64,000 nucleotides of DNA from positions 1 to 64,000 of the forward strand of contig JAAVBC010000024.1 in the NCBI GenBank assembly GCA_014803765.1. The letters are read 5' to 3'. Below are positions 43,395 to 52,966 of the stretch, piece by piece (position 1 is the first letter of the stretch; the number at the start of each line of letters is the position of its first letter). The notes under the pieces are model-generated. The model saw only the letters and a list, made by a program, of their open reading frames with translations, was not told the origin of the DNA and made no database searches. Position numbers and translations under genes: made by a program. Source of the DNA: Bacteroides sp. (GTDB taxonomy: Bacteria; Bacteroidota; Bacteroidia; Bacteroidales; Muribaculaceae).

Positions 43395-44330
43395 TCAGTC
43401 AATCCATGTGATTGCCTTGCGGCAGAGGCGTTCGTGGCGCACCATCATGTAGACGAGGATTACATTGAGAACGATAAGCTCGAAAGCGAAGTAGAGCCAG
43501 GGCATCCTGAAAATCAATATAGCCGCGAACAGAGCGAAAGTGCGGGTGTTGAAGGAGAGAATATTGGTGTATTTCATCAAGCCCTTTCCTGCGGCACGGA
43601 AGCGGTCGCGGAAGCTCTGCGGAATGTCGTTGCCATAGCGCTGGCGGAGTGCTTTGCGGAGACGCTGCATGGCAGGTGTGCGCTTTTCCTGTCCGACGGT
43701 GTAATTAGTATAGAACATCAGGGTCAGTTTCTCCCAGAAATTCTTTTTCCAGCTCAGCGAATGGAATTTTTCCCATAGGAGGTCGGCTCTTTCAAGTTCG
43801 CTGCCATCCTTTCCCTTTACGAAGTAGAGATGAAACTGGCGATAGTAATCCGCCATAGCAGCCTGAATGGCATGGCACGCGCCTGTCGCCACAGCTATGA
43901 CCCATATAAGCCATTTATGATCCATGAAGAAATCACTCGTCACATTCTCACGCAGACAGATTGCGACATATATGCAGAAAAACCATATATCTCCCGACAA
44001 TCCGTCGAGGATTCTGCCGATACGCGAATATTGCTTGGTCATTCGCGCCAGTTGACCATCGGCAGAGTCAAAACTATCAGCCCAGACGAGCAGAATGACC
44101 CCCAGGATGTTGATCCAGATATTATTAAAGTAGAAAGCGACTCCGGCTCCTATGCCGAGAATAATGGAGGCGATCGTGATTGCGTTCGGGGTCACACCGA
44201 GTCGGGCTGCGATCTTAGCCCAAACGAAGCCGATAGGGCGATAGAAGATAAGGTCAAAGGTCTCCTCAGTGTCCATTGACTTCAGGGATCCTTTATACTC
44301 CTCCTTTAGTTTCTGATATTTCGAACTCAT
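43395..44330 (-). CDS. CDP-alcohol phosphotransferase, candidate inositol-phosphate/lipid headgroup transferase
   Basis: 311 residues with about six membrane helices. The CDP-alcohol phosphotransferase motif is present: D88-SA-D91-G-QL-A-R96, eight residues, G105-RIL-D109. The last Asp is unusual: the canonical D-xxx-D spacing would place it at 113, where there is Gly, and Asp follows at 114 (LDGLSGD). A long soluble loop (about 165-250) is another departure from short PgsA/PssA enzymes. The start overlaps the stop of the nucleotidyltransferase/ATP-grasp gene (ATGA), so both are made together. With inositol-phosphate synthase elsewhere in this window, phosphatidylinositol-phosphate synthesis is an attractive role, but this is inference. 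Confidence 0.8.
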   Translation of the reverse strand: MSSKYQKLKEEYKGSLKSMDTEETFDLIFYRPIGFVWAKIAARLGVTPNAITIASIILGIGAGVAFYFNNIWINILGVILLVWADSFDSADGQLARMTKQYSRIGRILDGLSGDIWFFCIYVAICLRENVTSDFFMDHKWLIWVIAVATGACHAIQAAMADYYRQFHLYFVKGKDGSELERADLLWEKFHSLSWKKNFWEKLTLMFYTNYTVGQEKRTPAMQRLRKALRQRYGNDIPQSFRDRFRAAGKGLMKYTNILSFNTRTFALFAAILIFRMPWLYFAFELIVLNVILVYMMVRHERLCRKAITWID

Positions 44331-45976
44331 TTCTTTACCTCCTTTCTACGTGTGCGCGGATAATGCTCGCGGATACGCTTGAGTACATATTTTGCTATCG
44401 CCGGAGCTGCCTCATCGCGACATGGAGCGAACGATGGCCAGTCGTTGAAATCAATAATAGCGGAAGACCCATCCGGACTCACGATGCAGTCGCCTCCGAA
44501 GATTTCCATTCCTGTGGCTTTGGCTGCACGGAGCGCATTCTCCTTGAGCGCCTCTTCATCGACATGGAAATGCTGCGGCATGCCATTGATGAGTTCATCG
44601 CCATATTTCGAATGATGTCCCTCCAGAGGATAGAACCAATAGAAGAACGATCCGTCGGCTACGCCATAGAATTTGATAAGGTCGCCGGGGAGGTGGCGGT
44701 TGATGACGGCGCGGCGTATTCCGCGATAATAGAATTCATGCAGAATCTCCTGCACCTCCTGAGGATGGCGACAGAAGCTTACGTCCTCCTTATGTTGGGA
44801 ATGATTCTCACCGCGCTTTATCCAGCAGGCTTCAAAGCCGAGTTCATGAAGACGGGGGAGGGCATTGGCATTAGTGTCGACGATGAGGGATTCCGGATAG
44901 GGAACGCCTGCGCCTAAGAGAAGGAGGGTCATGCGTTCGCGTGTACCGTTCTCAATGGATTCTCCGCTGTTGATGACGAGTTTCCCCTCCGCTTCGAGAG
45001 CATGGAGCTTGAGGATTGATTCATCGCGCCGACACATGTCGAGCACGACCTCCTCCGTAATGTCTGCCGTAGCAAACTGCTCCTCACTGTAGATCTGCAC
45101 TTCGCAACCGCGACGGCGGAGTTGGTCGATGACGGCATGAAGGATTGCCGCATCGTTGCCGATATGATTCGGGGAGAAAGCCCCGGCGCGGCTGATTGCC
45201 GCAATTCTATATTTTGACATGCGGGTTCGGGTTTTGGGTTCGGGTTTGGCGGGTGCTTCCGCAGGCTCCGACAGGAATTCATTTGCCGTGTGGATATCCC
45301 CTTCATGATCGACATCGATTATCTTCCCCATAGGGTAGGCTTCTACCCGAAGATTCTCCTCGACCAGAGAGCGTTGATAATTACGCATCCGGCTTTTCCC
45401 TTCTGCCAGACATTTGTCGAGTACATCAATGCAGGGATCAGACAACCCGTAGATTCCACCGGAAATAAATCGAGTGTCAGGAGTATTTGTATCAAGGAAT
45501 GCGCGGATATGCATATCGCGGGGATCCGCGTCTATCCAAAGGGGTTTTTCATCATCGACAAAATCAGTGACAGCCATCATGGCGTCTACATCTTCGGGCG
45601 CTTTCTCCCATGCCTCTACATATCGGCGGAAATCCTCTTCCCGGAAGATGGTGTCGACTGTGACGGTGATGAATCTGCCCAATCCCTTCAGAGACTCCGA
45701 CACCTCCTTGAAGGTATGCATCGAAGAGGGGGTCGACTTAATACGCAGGATTAACTCCACGCCCTCGGCGGGTTGGAAGTTTTCCAGGAATTCCCTGACT
45801 TCAGGCATGAAATCATTGATGCAGACCACAATCCTTTTTGCGCCTGCTCTTTCAAAAATATGCAGCATACGCTCAATCATGGGTGTACCCTGAATCGGCA
45901 CGAGCGGTTTGGGAGTGGCGACACCCTCAGATGCCAGCCGCGAACCTTCTCCGGCTGCTATAATTGCGAAATTCAT
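44327..45976 (-). CDS. Nucleotidyltransferase / ATP-grasp-like fusion protein
   Basis: 549 residues in two parts. Residues 1-235 are a sugar/alditol-phosphate nucleotidyltransferase: IIAAGEGSRLASEGVATPKP (nucleotide loop with the conserved Lys), a VTVDTIF metal-site strand, and ISGGIYGL. A Pro/Lys-rich linker (about 238-255) leads to a second enzyme-like domain that resembles ATP-grasp ligases: SRAGAFSPNHIGNDA, CWIKRGENHSQH, RAVINRHLPGDLIKFYG, and the metal-binding IIDFNDWPSFAP near the end. The first half could make a CDP- or NDP-activated polyol; the second could ligate a carboxylate. The gene directly precedes, and overlaps, the CDP-alcohol phosphotransferase, so a shared headgroup pathway is likely. 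Its exact substrate is unknown. Confidence 0.75.
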   Translation of the reverse strand: MNFAIIAAGEGSRLASEGVATPKPLVPIQGTPMIERMLHIFERAGAKRIVVCINDFMPEVREFLENFQPAEGVELILRIKSTPSSMHTFKEVSESLKGLGRFITVTVDTIFREEDFRRYVEAWEKAPEDVDAMMAVTDFVDDEKPLWIDADPRDMHIRAFLDTNTPDTRFISGGIYGLSDPCIDVLDKCLAEGKSRMRNYQRSLVEENLRVEAYPMGKIIDVDHEGDIHTANEFLSEPAEAPAKPEPKTRTRMSKYRIAAISRAGAFSPNHIGNDAAILHAVIDQLRRRGCEVQIYSEEQFATADITEEVVLDMCRRDESILKLHALEAEGKLVINSGESIENGTRERMTLLLLGAGVPYPESLIVDTNANALPRLHELGFEACWIKRGENHSQHKEDVSFCRHPQEVQEILHEFYYRGIRRAVINRHLPGDLIKFYGVADGSFFYWFYPLEGHHSKYGDELINGMPQHFHVDEEALKENALRAAKATGMEIFGGDCIVSPDGSSAIIDFNDWPSFAPCRDEAAPAIAKYVLKRIREHYPRTRRKEVKK

Positions 45977-46051
45977 ATAAGAAGTTACTTATGTTGCTTA
46001 GTTAGATTAATCGTAGTGGATATATCAGAACTGATATATTGTGGAGTTCTG

Positions 46052-47122
46052 TTACTGAGGCTTATTGGAAGACTTCTGCACTGAGAAGGGGAGCGGGGAT
46101 GCGCTCGCTTCGTCATAAATGCTTCTTGCCTTATAGATGTCGATCGCCTTATAGATAGCCTCGCGCATGGAGGTCGGATCGGCGGAATTAGTGCCGGCGA
46201 TATCATAAGCTGTGCCATGATCCGGAGATGTGCGGATAACTTCCAATCCTGCAGTGAAGTTGACTCCTGCAGCCCCGGCGATTGTCTTGAAAGGCGCCAG
46301 CCCCTGATCATGATACATCGCCAATACTCCGTCGAAGTTTCGCCATTGCTCTGATCCGAAGAAACCATCGGCTGCAAAAGGACCGAAAGCGAGTATTTTC
46401 TCCTCACGCAGATCCGAGAGGGCAGGAATAATCTCGGTCTGCTCTTCAGATCCGAGGACTCCGCCATCGCCATTATGGGGGTTAAGCGAGAGTATGGCAA
46501 TTTTCGGTCGGTCGCAGGCGAAGTCGCGCCGCAATGTGCGGTCGAGACGCTTCACTGCGTCTTTGATTGCGTCAGCCCTCACGGCATCGCTTACTTTAGC
46601 GATGGGGAGATGAGTAGTCAGGAGAGCGACACGCAGGTCGTCGCTGAAGAGTATCATTGAGGCTTTGGAGTCGGGATTCCCTTCATCGGCGAATCTCGCC
46701 TCGAGATATTCCGTATGCCCCGGGAAATTAAATTCATCGCTTTGAATAGCCTCTTTGGAGATTGGAGATGTGACGAGGGCATCGATCTCCCCGGCTTCCA
46801 GAGCGTCACACGCCGCATTCAGGGAGGCAAGGGCTGCTTTTCCGCTTTCCGGGGTCGGAGTGCCGTAGGATATTTCCGGAGTCTGCTCCCCGATATTTAC
46901 TACATTTATCTTACCCGGGCGGGCATCAGCCGCCGATTCTATTGATTGAAACTTCATTGTGGCGCCCATCATATTGAGGGTCTGAAGCAGGAGTTTTTTA
47001 TTTGCAAAGACTATCGGTGTGCATATTTCAGTAAATCCCTCCGGCATGATAGCCTTAAGAGCCACTTCGAGTCCCACACCGTTTGTGTCACCCTGGGTTA
47101 TACCTATTTTCAGGTTGTCCAT
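46052..47122 (-). CDS. pdxA: 4-hydroxythreonine-4-phosphate dehydrogenase
   Basis: 356 residues. It catalyses the NAD-dependent oxidation in the DXP-dependent pathway to pyridoxal phosphate. Family marks are GITQGDTNGVGLEV at the N-terminus, FPGHTEYLEARF with the metal-binding His, LSLNPHNGDGG, MYHDQGLAPFK with the second metal His, and RTSPDHGTAYDIAG with the third. It lies 18 bases after rlmN and is the last gene of the acyltransferase-rlmN-pdxA run. Confidence 0.96.
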   Translation of the reverse strand: MDNLKIGITQGDTNGVGLEVALKAIMPEGFTEICTPIVFANKKLLLQTLNMMGATMKFQSIESAADARPGKINVVNIGEQTPEISYGTPTPESGKAALASLNAACDALEAGEIDALVTSPISKEAIQSDEFNFPGHTEYLEARFADEGNPDSKASMILFSDDLRVALLTTHLPIAKVSDAVRADAIKDAVKRLDRTLRRDFACDRPKIAILSLNPHNGDGGVLGSEEQTEIIPALSDLREEKILAFGPFAADGFFGSEQWRNFDGVLAMYHDQGLAPFKTIAGAAGVNFTAGLEVIRTSPDHGTAYDIAGTNSADPTSMREAIYKAIDIYKARSIYDEASASPLPFSVQKSSNKPQ

Positions 47123-47140
47123 ATTCCGGAATTAAATGAA

Positions 47141-48187
47141 TTATTTTGCGAGCATGCCGCAGGCTGCCATGATATCCTCCCCTCTTGAGGCGCGGATAGT
47201 GGCAGTGATGCCGTGCTTGTTTAAGATATTGCGAAACATTATCATGCGTTCCTCCGAACAGGGCTGGAGATCGATGCCGGGAATTGCATGATAGCGGATA
47301 AGATTGACGCGGCAATCCTGATTGCCTATCAGTTTTATCAGCATATTTGCGTGAGCTATGTCGTCGTTGACTCCTTTCCACATAATGTATTCCAAGGAGA
47401 GTCGGCGCTGATGAGAGAAATCATAGCCGCTGAGGAGCTGCATGACGCTCTGAATGGGGAAAGCCTTTTGAGCCGGCATCATCGCTCCGCGTTCCCGCGG
47501 ATCAGCGGAATGGACGCTGATGGCGATATGCACTTTTGTCGTGTCAAGAAGATCTTTCAGCTCCGGCAGTTTGCCGACGGTAGAGACTGTGATTCGTTTC
47601 GGACTCCAGTCGAATCCCCAGGGGGCTGTCAGAATATCAATGACTCTCTTCACTGCCTTGAAATTATCCAGGGGTTCCCCCATTCCCATGAAGACGATAT
47701 TGGTCAGCGGATTCATTTCCGCCTCTCCGGGTTTAGCCTTCGGAGGTATGCTCAGAATCTGATTGATAATCTCGGCAGCCGTCAGCTGGGACTTAAAGCC
47801 CATCTTTCCAGTGGCGCAGAAATAGCAATTCATCTTGCAGCCCGCCTGCGAGGACACGCAAAGAGTCGCGCGGTCATGATCAGGTATATATACGCTTTCA
47901 ATCCTTCTTCCGCCGGCTACGGGAAAGACATATTTCACCGTGCCGTCAGAACTCTTCTGCATCCCGGCGGGTGCAGTCCGTCCGACACAATAGCGTTCGC
48001 TCAGAAGAGCTTTGTTCTTCTTGGAGAGATTTGTCATCTCATCGAATGAGGCGGCGCGTTTCTGATAGAGCCATTGGGCGAGCTGCGTGCCGATAAAGGC
48101 AGGCATCCCTAATTCCTTGGCAACATCTCGAAGTTCGCTTTCTGTCAACCCGATGAGGGGGATGAGTTCCGTATTATCTGTGTTCAT
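47141..48187 (-). CDS. rlmN: 23S rRNA (adenine2503-C2)/tRNA methyltransferase RlmN
   Basis: 348 residues. This radical-SAM enzyme methylates A2503 of 23S rRNA and A37 of some tRNAs. The iron-sulfur motif is C117-KMN-C121-YF-C124. The catalytic cysteine that forms the methylene bridge lies near the C-terminus (Cys343 in MAACGML). GMGEPLDN and ISVHSADPRER are also present. The start overlaps the stop of the acyltransferase gene (ATGA), so the genes are coupled. Confidence 0.96.
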   Translation of the reverse strand: MNTDNTELIPLIGLTESELRDVAKELGMPAFIGTQLAQWLYQKRAASFDEMTNLSKKNKALLSERYCVGRTAPAGMQKSSDGTVKYVFPVAGGRRIESVYIPDHDRATLCVSSQAGCKMNCYFCATGKMGFKSQLTAAEIINQILSIPPKAKPGEAEMNPLTNIVFMGMGEPLDNFKAVKRVIDILTAPWGFDWSPKRITVSTVGKLPELKDLLDTTKVHIAISVHSADPRERGAMMPAQKAFPIQSVMQLLSGYDFSHQRRLSLEYIMWKGVNDDIAHANMLIKLIGNQDCRVNLIRYHAIPGIDLQPCSEERMIMFRNILNKHGITATIRASRGEDIMAACGMLAK

Positions 48188-49080
48188 TTGAGTTCGTGGA
48201 GTTTATAAGTCTGTTCGCGGAGATATTTTCCAAGTTCTTCAGGATTAGCAAATTTCGCCTGCTCGTCGGGCATTATCGGCGTGCCGACGGATATATGCAG
48301 TTCCTTCCCTTTTTTCGAGAAGAGTTCGCGGGGGAGGAGGAGAGAGCGGAGAGGCCAGCAGGCGTGTCCGAGGAAATTGAAGAATTTGCGGTTGTTGCCG
48401 TGGAAATATATCGGAATGACGGGCACTTTCGCGCGCGCGATAATCTGAAGAATAGAGGGCTGCCACTCACGGTCGACGAGGAACCCCGTCCTATCCGTCT
48501 TGCTCATGGCGCCGGCGGGGAAGAAGCCGACGGGATGCCCCTCTTTCAGGCGGCGTAATGCGGCGCGGATGCCGTTGACCGACACTTTCCTTTTCGACGG
48601 ATCGGAAGAAGCCATCGCATCGACTGTGATAAAGTTGGGGCGCATTGCCGAAAGCTTTCCGAGAATCATATTGACCATGACCTTATAATCCGGTCGCCGG
48701 CGGGTGACAAGGTTTATCAGTGCGATTCCGTCAATGGATCCGAAAGGATGATTGCTGACGGTGATAAACGGACCCTCCTTGAATTGATCCAGCACCTCCT
48801 CGTTGTCGACTCTGAGCGGGGTCTTGAACTCATCTTCTATCAAATGGCGTGCGAATTCCGGTCCGGGTGTGTCACACCATGCTCCATGAATGCGATTCAC
48901 TTCATCAATCTGCAAAAGATGAAATATGCGTCGGATGAGTTTGTCGTGTCCCTTCAGTTTCGGAACGAGGCTGACCACATCATCCACAGTGATGGCATCG
49001 GGATGCACATCAAGATCGGAAAAATCGGCTTCTATTTTGCTATCCATATTACTCTTATGGCAATCAGCCGGAGACGTCAT
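48184..49080 (-). CDS. PlsC-type 1-acylglycerol-phosphate/lipid acyltransferase
   Basis: 298 residues, or 287 from the in-frame ATG at 49047. The acyltransferase motifs are block I NHPFGSIDG (N-H-x4-D), block III FPAGAMSK and block IV VPVIPIYFHG. The long N-terminal part (residues 1-100) is of the type seen in hemolysin-like or glycine-lipid O-acyltransferases of Bacteroidetes, so a substrate other than lysophosphatidic acid is possible. There is no strong membrane segment. It is the first gene of a run with rlmN and pdxA. Confidence 0.85.
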   Translation of the reverse strand: MTSPADCHKSNMDSKIEADFSDLDVHPDAITVDDVVSLVPKLKGHDKLIRRIFHLLQIDEVNRIHGAWCDTPGPEFARHLIEDEFKTPLRVDNEEVLDQFKEGPFITVSNHPFGSIDGIALINLVTRRRPDYKVMVNMILGKLSAMRPNFITVDAMASSDPSKRKVSVNGIRAALRRLKEGHPVGFFPAGAMSKTDRTGFLVDREWQPSILQIIARAKVPVIPIYFHGNNRKFFNFLGHACWPLRSLLLPRELFSKKGKELHISVGTPIMPDEQAKFANPEELGKYLREQTYKLHELK

Positions 49081-49152
49081 TGCAATGACGCTCCGGCTGA
49101 TTTAATGGTTTGGGTATTGACTATTAGTCTGATTAGGGGAGCTTATCTTGGA

Positions 49153-51291
49153 TTACTCACCGGCTTCAAACTTATAGATATTATTTTCAAATTTTTCGCC
49201 GCCGCGGAGCATCAGTTCAAGATTAGTGTTGAAGAGACGATTGAACTGCTGTTCGTAAGTAGCATCATCATAGGGGATGTTCTCTTTTGAATTGCCGTTG
49301 ATAACGTAAGCGTATACGCCATCATCTCCTTTCACGAGGACAACCTTGCCATCCTTCTTGCTGCCTGCGATCTTGCCTGCAACTTTCGGGTCATTCACAC
49401 CGGAGCGACCTGAGAAGCGGAACTGCTGAATCTGTGAGGGTTCAACGCCCATTGCAGAAGCGATAGCGGAGATTGAACCGGTCTTGCCTGCATACTGCTT
49501 CATCATTTCGTCGCCTGCCTTAGAACGGCGCACTTTATCTGTGAGGTAATTCTTCACCTGCTCGTTGGAGAGGGGAATGAACTCATCATATTCGCTGTTG
49601 ACAGCCGCTACATAAAGAGCCGGAGCCGCAGCATCAGTTGATTCATAGATTTTAGACACTTCGCCGGGTTTGCCGTCGATCATCACCCATCTTACGACCT
49701 TGCGGCTGTCGGGGTAATACATATTGTAGCCCTGCATGCGGGGCACGGCGTTGCTGCTCTGAGTGAGCTGGAAGTTCTGGAGGTTATAGCCTTCCTTCTG
49801 TGCATTCTTCGCGAAATCCTTTGCATTCTTGTTCTGATCAAGGAATTTCTGAAGTTTTGCGCGAGTGTCGTTGACAGTCTTTGCAGAGGGCTGGAGAGTG
49901 TAATCCACCACGTCATATTCGTAAATCTCGATAGGAGCGGTCTGCTTTGCAAGCTGGGCGAGCACGGAGCCTTCGGGAGTTGACATGAGGCGGATGAACT
50001 TGCCGCCGGCGTTCTTCAGAGAATCGAGCTGATTCTGGGGGAGAGCGTTAGTTCTGCCGTTGTCGCCATATAGGGTGATCCATTGTTCTTTCTGAGCCAT
50101 AACGCTATCAGCTGAGAACGCTTTTGAGATAGAGTCAACGGAAAGACCTGCATTGAGGCGGGCGAGGACAGCGTCGGGAAGATTATTGCCTGCCACCTGC
50201 ACAATGTTGAGCTGAACGGAATCAACATCAAGAGTCTTCTTGCCCATTCTGACAACTGTGAAGCCGCGGAAGTTTTCGCTGACGATGCTGACAGAGTCCT
50301 TGGGTGCTGTAGTGACATAGTTCTTGATAGCACCGGCGGGGAGATCGGCAGCGCGGAGAGTGCGCTTTTCAATAGCGAGACCCTCTTTGCGGAGATCCTT
50401 GGTCAGCGTTGCGTTGCTGTCGCGAAGAGCTTTTGCTGTGGCGAGGGCGAGCTTTGAAGAAGCTGCGCGGTCGGCATCAGAGGGAGCTATGTTGACAGCG
50501 ATGAAGTTGATGTCCTTAGTCGGTTCTTCAACTTTGAAGTTGCCCTTCTCCTCTTCGTAAGCTTTGCGGAGATCAGCGTCGCTGACGGGATATTTCTTTT
50601 CGTCGAGCTGACCATAGGGACGATATGCAAGAGTGAGCTGAGTCGTTTCTACGAAGTCATTGTAGAGAGCCTTCTTGTCGAGGTCGTTGGCTTTCACTGT
50701 AGAGCCGAGCAGGCTGATATACATCTGCTGCGCGATCTGGCGGGAAGCGTCAGCCTCAAGTGCAAGCCATGCTTTCTGAAGGGGCTCAACCTGACTCTGG
50801 GTGAGGTTGTTCTGCTTAGGATTGAAGATAACGTTGTGAGCCTGCTCCATAGAAGTGACGTTGACGTTGAGAGCAGCGAGCTGCTGCACGATCGCCATCT
50901 GCTCCTGAGAGGGCTGGGGATTCTGAAGAAGATAGCTGCGAAGCATTTCAGGAGATGCCTTGATGCCGAGTTCATCTACAGCTTTGTTGAGAAGCTGCTC
51001 CGAGATAAGCTGATTGAGAGCCATCTGGGGAAGGAGCTGAACATCGAAGTTAGCATACTGCTCGGGATTTGCGCGGCGTGCTTCTTCGAGGCGGCGGTTA
51101 AGCTCCTCGCGCTTGCGCTGATAATCAAGGTAATCGATTTTTTCTCCTCCGACTTTTGCTACAGTCGTGCGGTTGCCGAAGAGATTCCGGCCGTTAGTGA
51201 TGGCGTCGCCAAGAATAAAGGCGAGAAGCGCCACGAAGATCACAATCAGCAGGAACACTGATTTGCTTCTGATTTTCTCTAATGTTGCCAT
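49153..51291 (-). CDS. PpiD/SurA-like membrane-anchored peptidyl-prolyl isomerase
   Basis: 712 residues. A short cytoplasmic N-terminus and one membrane helix (VFLLIVIFVALLAFILGDAI, about residues 12-31) anchor a large periplasmic chaperone. The SurA_N-like segment follows (VGGEKIDYLDYQRKREELN, then LNQLISEQLLNKAVDELGI). A parvulin-like region lies in the middle, and a second helical chaperone region near the C-terminus. Such proteins assist folding of outer-membrane and exported proteins. It has its own promoter-like box at 51403 and is followed by no gene on this strand for 70 bases. Confidence 0.9.
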   Translation of the reverse strand: MATLEKIRSKSVFLLIVIFVALLAFILGDAITNGRNLFGNRTTVAKVGGEKIDYLDYQRKREELNRRLEEARRANPEQYANFDVQLLPQMALNQLISEQLLNKAVDELGIKASPEMLRSYLLQNPQPSQEQMAIVQQLAALNVNVTSMEQAHNVIFNPKQNNLTQSQVEPLQKAWLALEADASRQIAQQMYISLLGSTVKANDLDKKALYNDFVETTQLTLAYRPYGQLDEKKYPVSDADLRKAYEEEKGNFKVEEPTKDINFIAVNIAPSDADRAASSKLALATAKALRDSNATLTKDLRKEGLAIEKRTLRAADLPAGAIKNYVTTAPKDSVSIVSENFRGFTVVRMGKKTLDVDSVQLNIVQVAGNNLPDAVLARLNAGLSVDSISKAFSADSVMAQKEQWITLYGDNGRTNALPQNQLDSLKNAGGKFIRLMSTPEGSVLAQLAKQTAPIEIYEYDVVDYTLQPSAKTVNDTRAKLQKFLDQNKNAKDFAKNAQKEGYNLQNFQLTQSSNAVPRMQGYNMYYPDSRKVVRWVMIDGKPGEVSKIYESTDAAAPALYVAAVNSEYDEFIPLSNEQVKNYLTDKVRRSKAGDEMMKQYAGKTGSISAIASAMGVEPSQIQQFRFSGRSGVNDPKVAGKIAGSKKDGKVVLVKGDDGVYAYVINGNSKENIPYDDATYEQQFNRLFNTNLELMLRGGEKFENNIYKFEAGE

Positions 51292-51402
51292 TCGTTATAT
51301 AGCTGATATATTTATTATTAGCGTTCTTTTAGGGGCGCATATACGCCCAAGCTTTCCCCGCAAAGGGCAAGTTCTCTCGCTCTGCGGGGTGCTATTACCT
51401 TG

Positions 51403-51410
51403 CAAAGATA
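51403..51410 (-). promoter_or_regulatory. -7 box of the PpiD-like gene
   Basis: On the minus strand TATCTTTG (51410-51403) fits TAnnTTTG. The leader would be about 105 bases. The -33 element is not clear. Confidence 0.4.
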
Positions 51411-51452
51411 GCTAATTTCGTTAAATTACGCAAGTTTTTCAAGGCTTGTTGA

Positions 51453-52934
51453 TTAATTGGCAATTGAGATAGCGTCAAGGTTGCCGCCGAGGGCTTCGAT
51501 TTCATCGCGGAGGGAGAGCGCGAGTTGATCGGCGTAGTTGAGTGCCGCATCATGATTGTTCTCTATTTCCCCTTCCATAATCGCCTCCTTGATGCTCTCT
51601 TTTATTGTGGCAATCACTTTTGACCCCGGGATGTGATAGCGCTCCATGATTTCATTGCCGTCTACGGGATTTTTCCATTTCCGATAATTGTCGGCGGCAT
51701 TGATTTCATCCATTCTGACGCGCAGACGGGAGAAACCTTCGAGCTGGCGCTTCACTTTCTCCGGAATCTTTGAAGTGATGTCGGCTTCGCAAAGGAGCAT
51801 GAGGGCTTCAATGTCATCGCCGGCGTCCGTGATGAGACGGCGAACACCGCTGTCGCTCACTCCGTCGTCAGCCACACTTTGCGGACGCATATGGAGTCCG
51901 ACGAGTTTTGCCACAAATTTCATTTTCTCATTCAATGGCAGCTTCATCTTGCGGAAGAGTTTGGGTATCATCTTCTCTCCGATGAAGTTATGATTATGGA
52001 ATGTCCATCCGAGTTTGGGGTCGTAACGCTTCACACGCGGTTTGGCTATGTCGTGGAGCAACGCAGCCCAACGGATCCATTCGTCGTCGGTCTTTTCCGC
52101 TACATTGTCCAACACCTTCAGCGTATGGAGGAAATTATCCTTGTGTCCTCTCCCTTCCTGAGTCTCCACACCCTTGAGTTCGCATAGCTCCGGGAAGATA
52201 AGCTCAAGCAAGCCACTCATGTCCAGAAGCTTGAAACCTACGGAGGGACGCGGACTGCGGATGATTTTCGAGAGTTCGTCGTTGATTCTCTCTTTTGTGA
52301 TAATCTCGATGCGTTTGCGATTGCGCCTGATGGCATTAAACGTCTCTGGAACAATGAAAAATCCCAGCTGAGATGCGAAGCGGATTGCCCGCATCATGCG
52401 CAAGGGATCGTCGGAGAATGTGACGTCGGGATCAAGCGGGGTGCGGATGGATTTTGATTCAATATCGGCAATGCCGTCGAAGGGGTCGACGAGTTCTCCG
52501 AAACGCTCTGCATTAACGCAGATTGCCATGGCATTGATCGTGAAGTCGCGTCGCTGCTGATCATCTTCCAGAGTGCCGTCTTCCACGATGGGGTTTCGGC
52601 TTTCGCGATGGTAGGATTCCTTGCGTGCTCCGACGAATTCAAGCTCAAGATCTCCGTCGCGGAGCTGGGCTGTGCCATAATTGGCATATACGGCGACGCG
52701 GGGTTTTCTGCCGGTCTCTTCTGCAATGAGTTCCGCCACTTTCCGGGCAAGTTCAATGCCGCTGCCGACTGTGACGAAATCGGCATCCTTAGATGGGCGG
52801 TTGAGGAATATATCGCGGACGTAGCCTCCGACGACATAGGCTTCAAGTCCGAGTTCATCAGCGGCGCGTCCGACAGTGCGGAATGCCCGGTGAGACAAAT
52901 GTTCTGAAAGATTTTTCATATAGTGTTCCTTCAT
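51453..52934 (-). CDS. cca: CCA-adding tRNA nucleotidyltransferase with HD domain
   Basis: 493 residues; an in-frame ATG at 52919 is an alternative start. The class II nucleotidyltransferase head is intact: VVGGYVRDIFLNRPSKDADF with the catalytic Asp pair, LEFVGARKESY, and RRDFTINAMA. RMMRAIRFASQLGF marks the neck, and an HD domain follows (RWAALLHDIAKPRVKRYD). It adds or repairs the CCA end of tRNAs, which is needed since neither tRNA gene here encodes CCA. It lies 32 bases after the M24 peptidase gene. Confidence 0.94.
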   Translation of the reverse strand: MKEHYMKNLSEHLSHRAFRTVGRAADELGLEAYVVGGYVRDIFLNRPSKDADFVTVGSGIELARKVAELIAEETGRKPRVAVYANYGTAQLRDGDLELEFVGARKESYHRESRNPIVEDGTLEDDQQRRDFTINAMAICVNAERFGELVDPFDGIADIESKSIRTPLDPDVTFSDDPLRMMRAIRFASQLGFFIVPETFNAIRRNRKRIEIITKERINDELSKIIRSPRPSVGFKLLDMSGLLELIFPELCELKGVETQEGRGHKDNFLHTLKVLDNVAEKTDDEWIRWAALLHDIAKPRVKRYDPKLGWTFHNHNFIGEKMIPKLFRKMKLPLNEKMKFVAKLVGLHMRPQSVADDGVSDSGVRRLITDAGDDIEALMLLCEADITSKIPEKVKRQLEGFSRLRVRMDEINAADNYRKWKNPVDGNEIMERYHIPGSKVIATIKESIKEAIMEGEIENNHDAALNYADQLALSLRDEIEALGGNLDAISIAN

Positions 52935-52966
52935 CTGAATCAGTCCGGGAGGTCCCGGCGCAAGAT

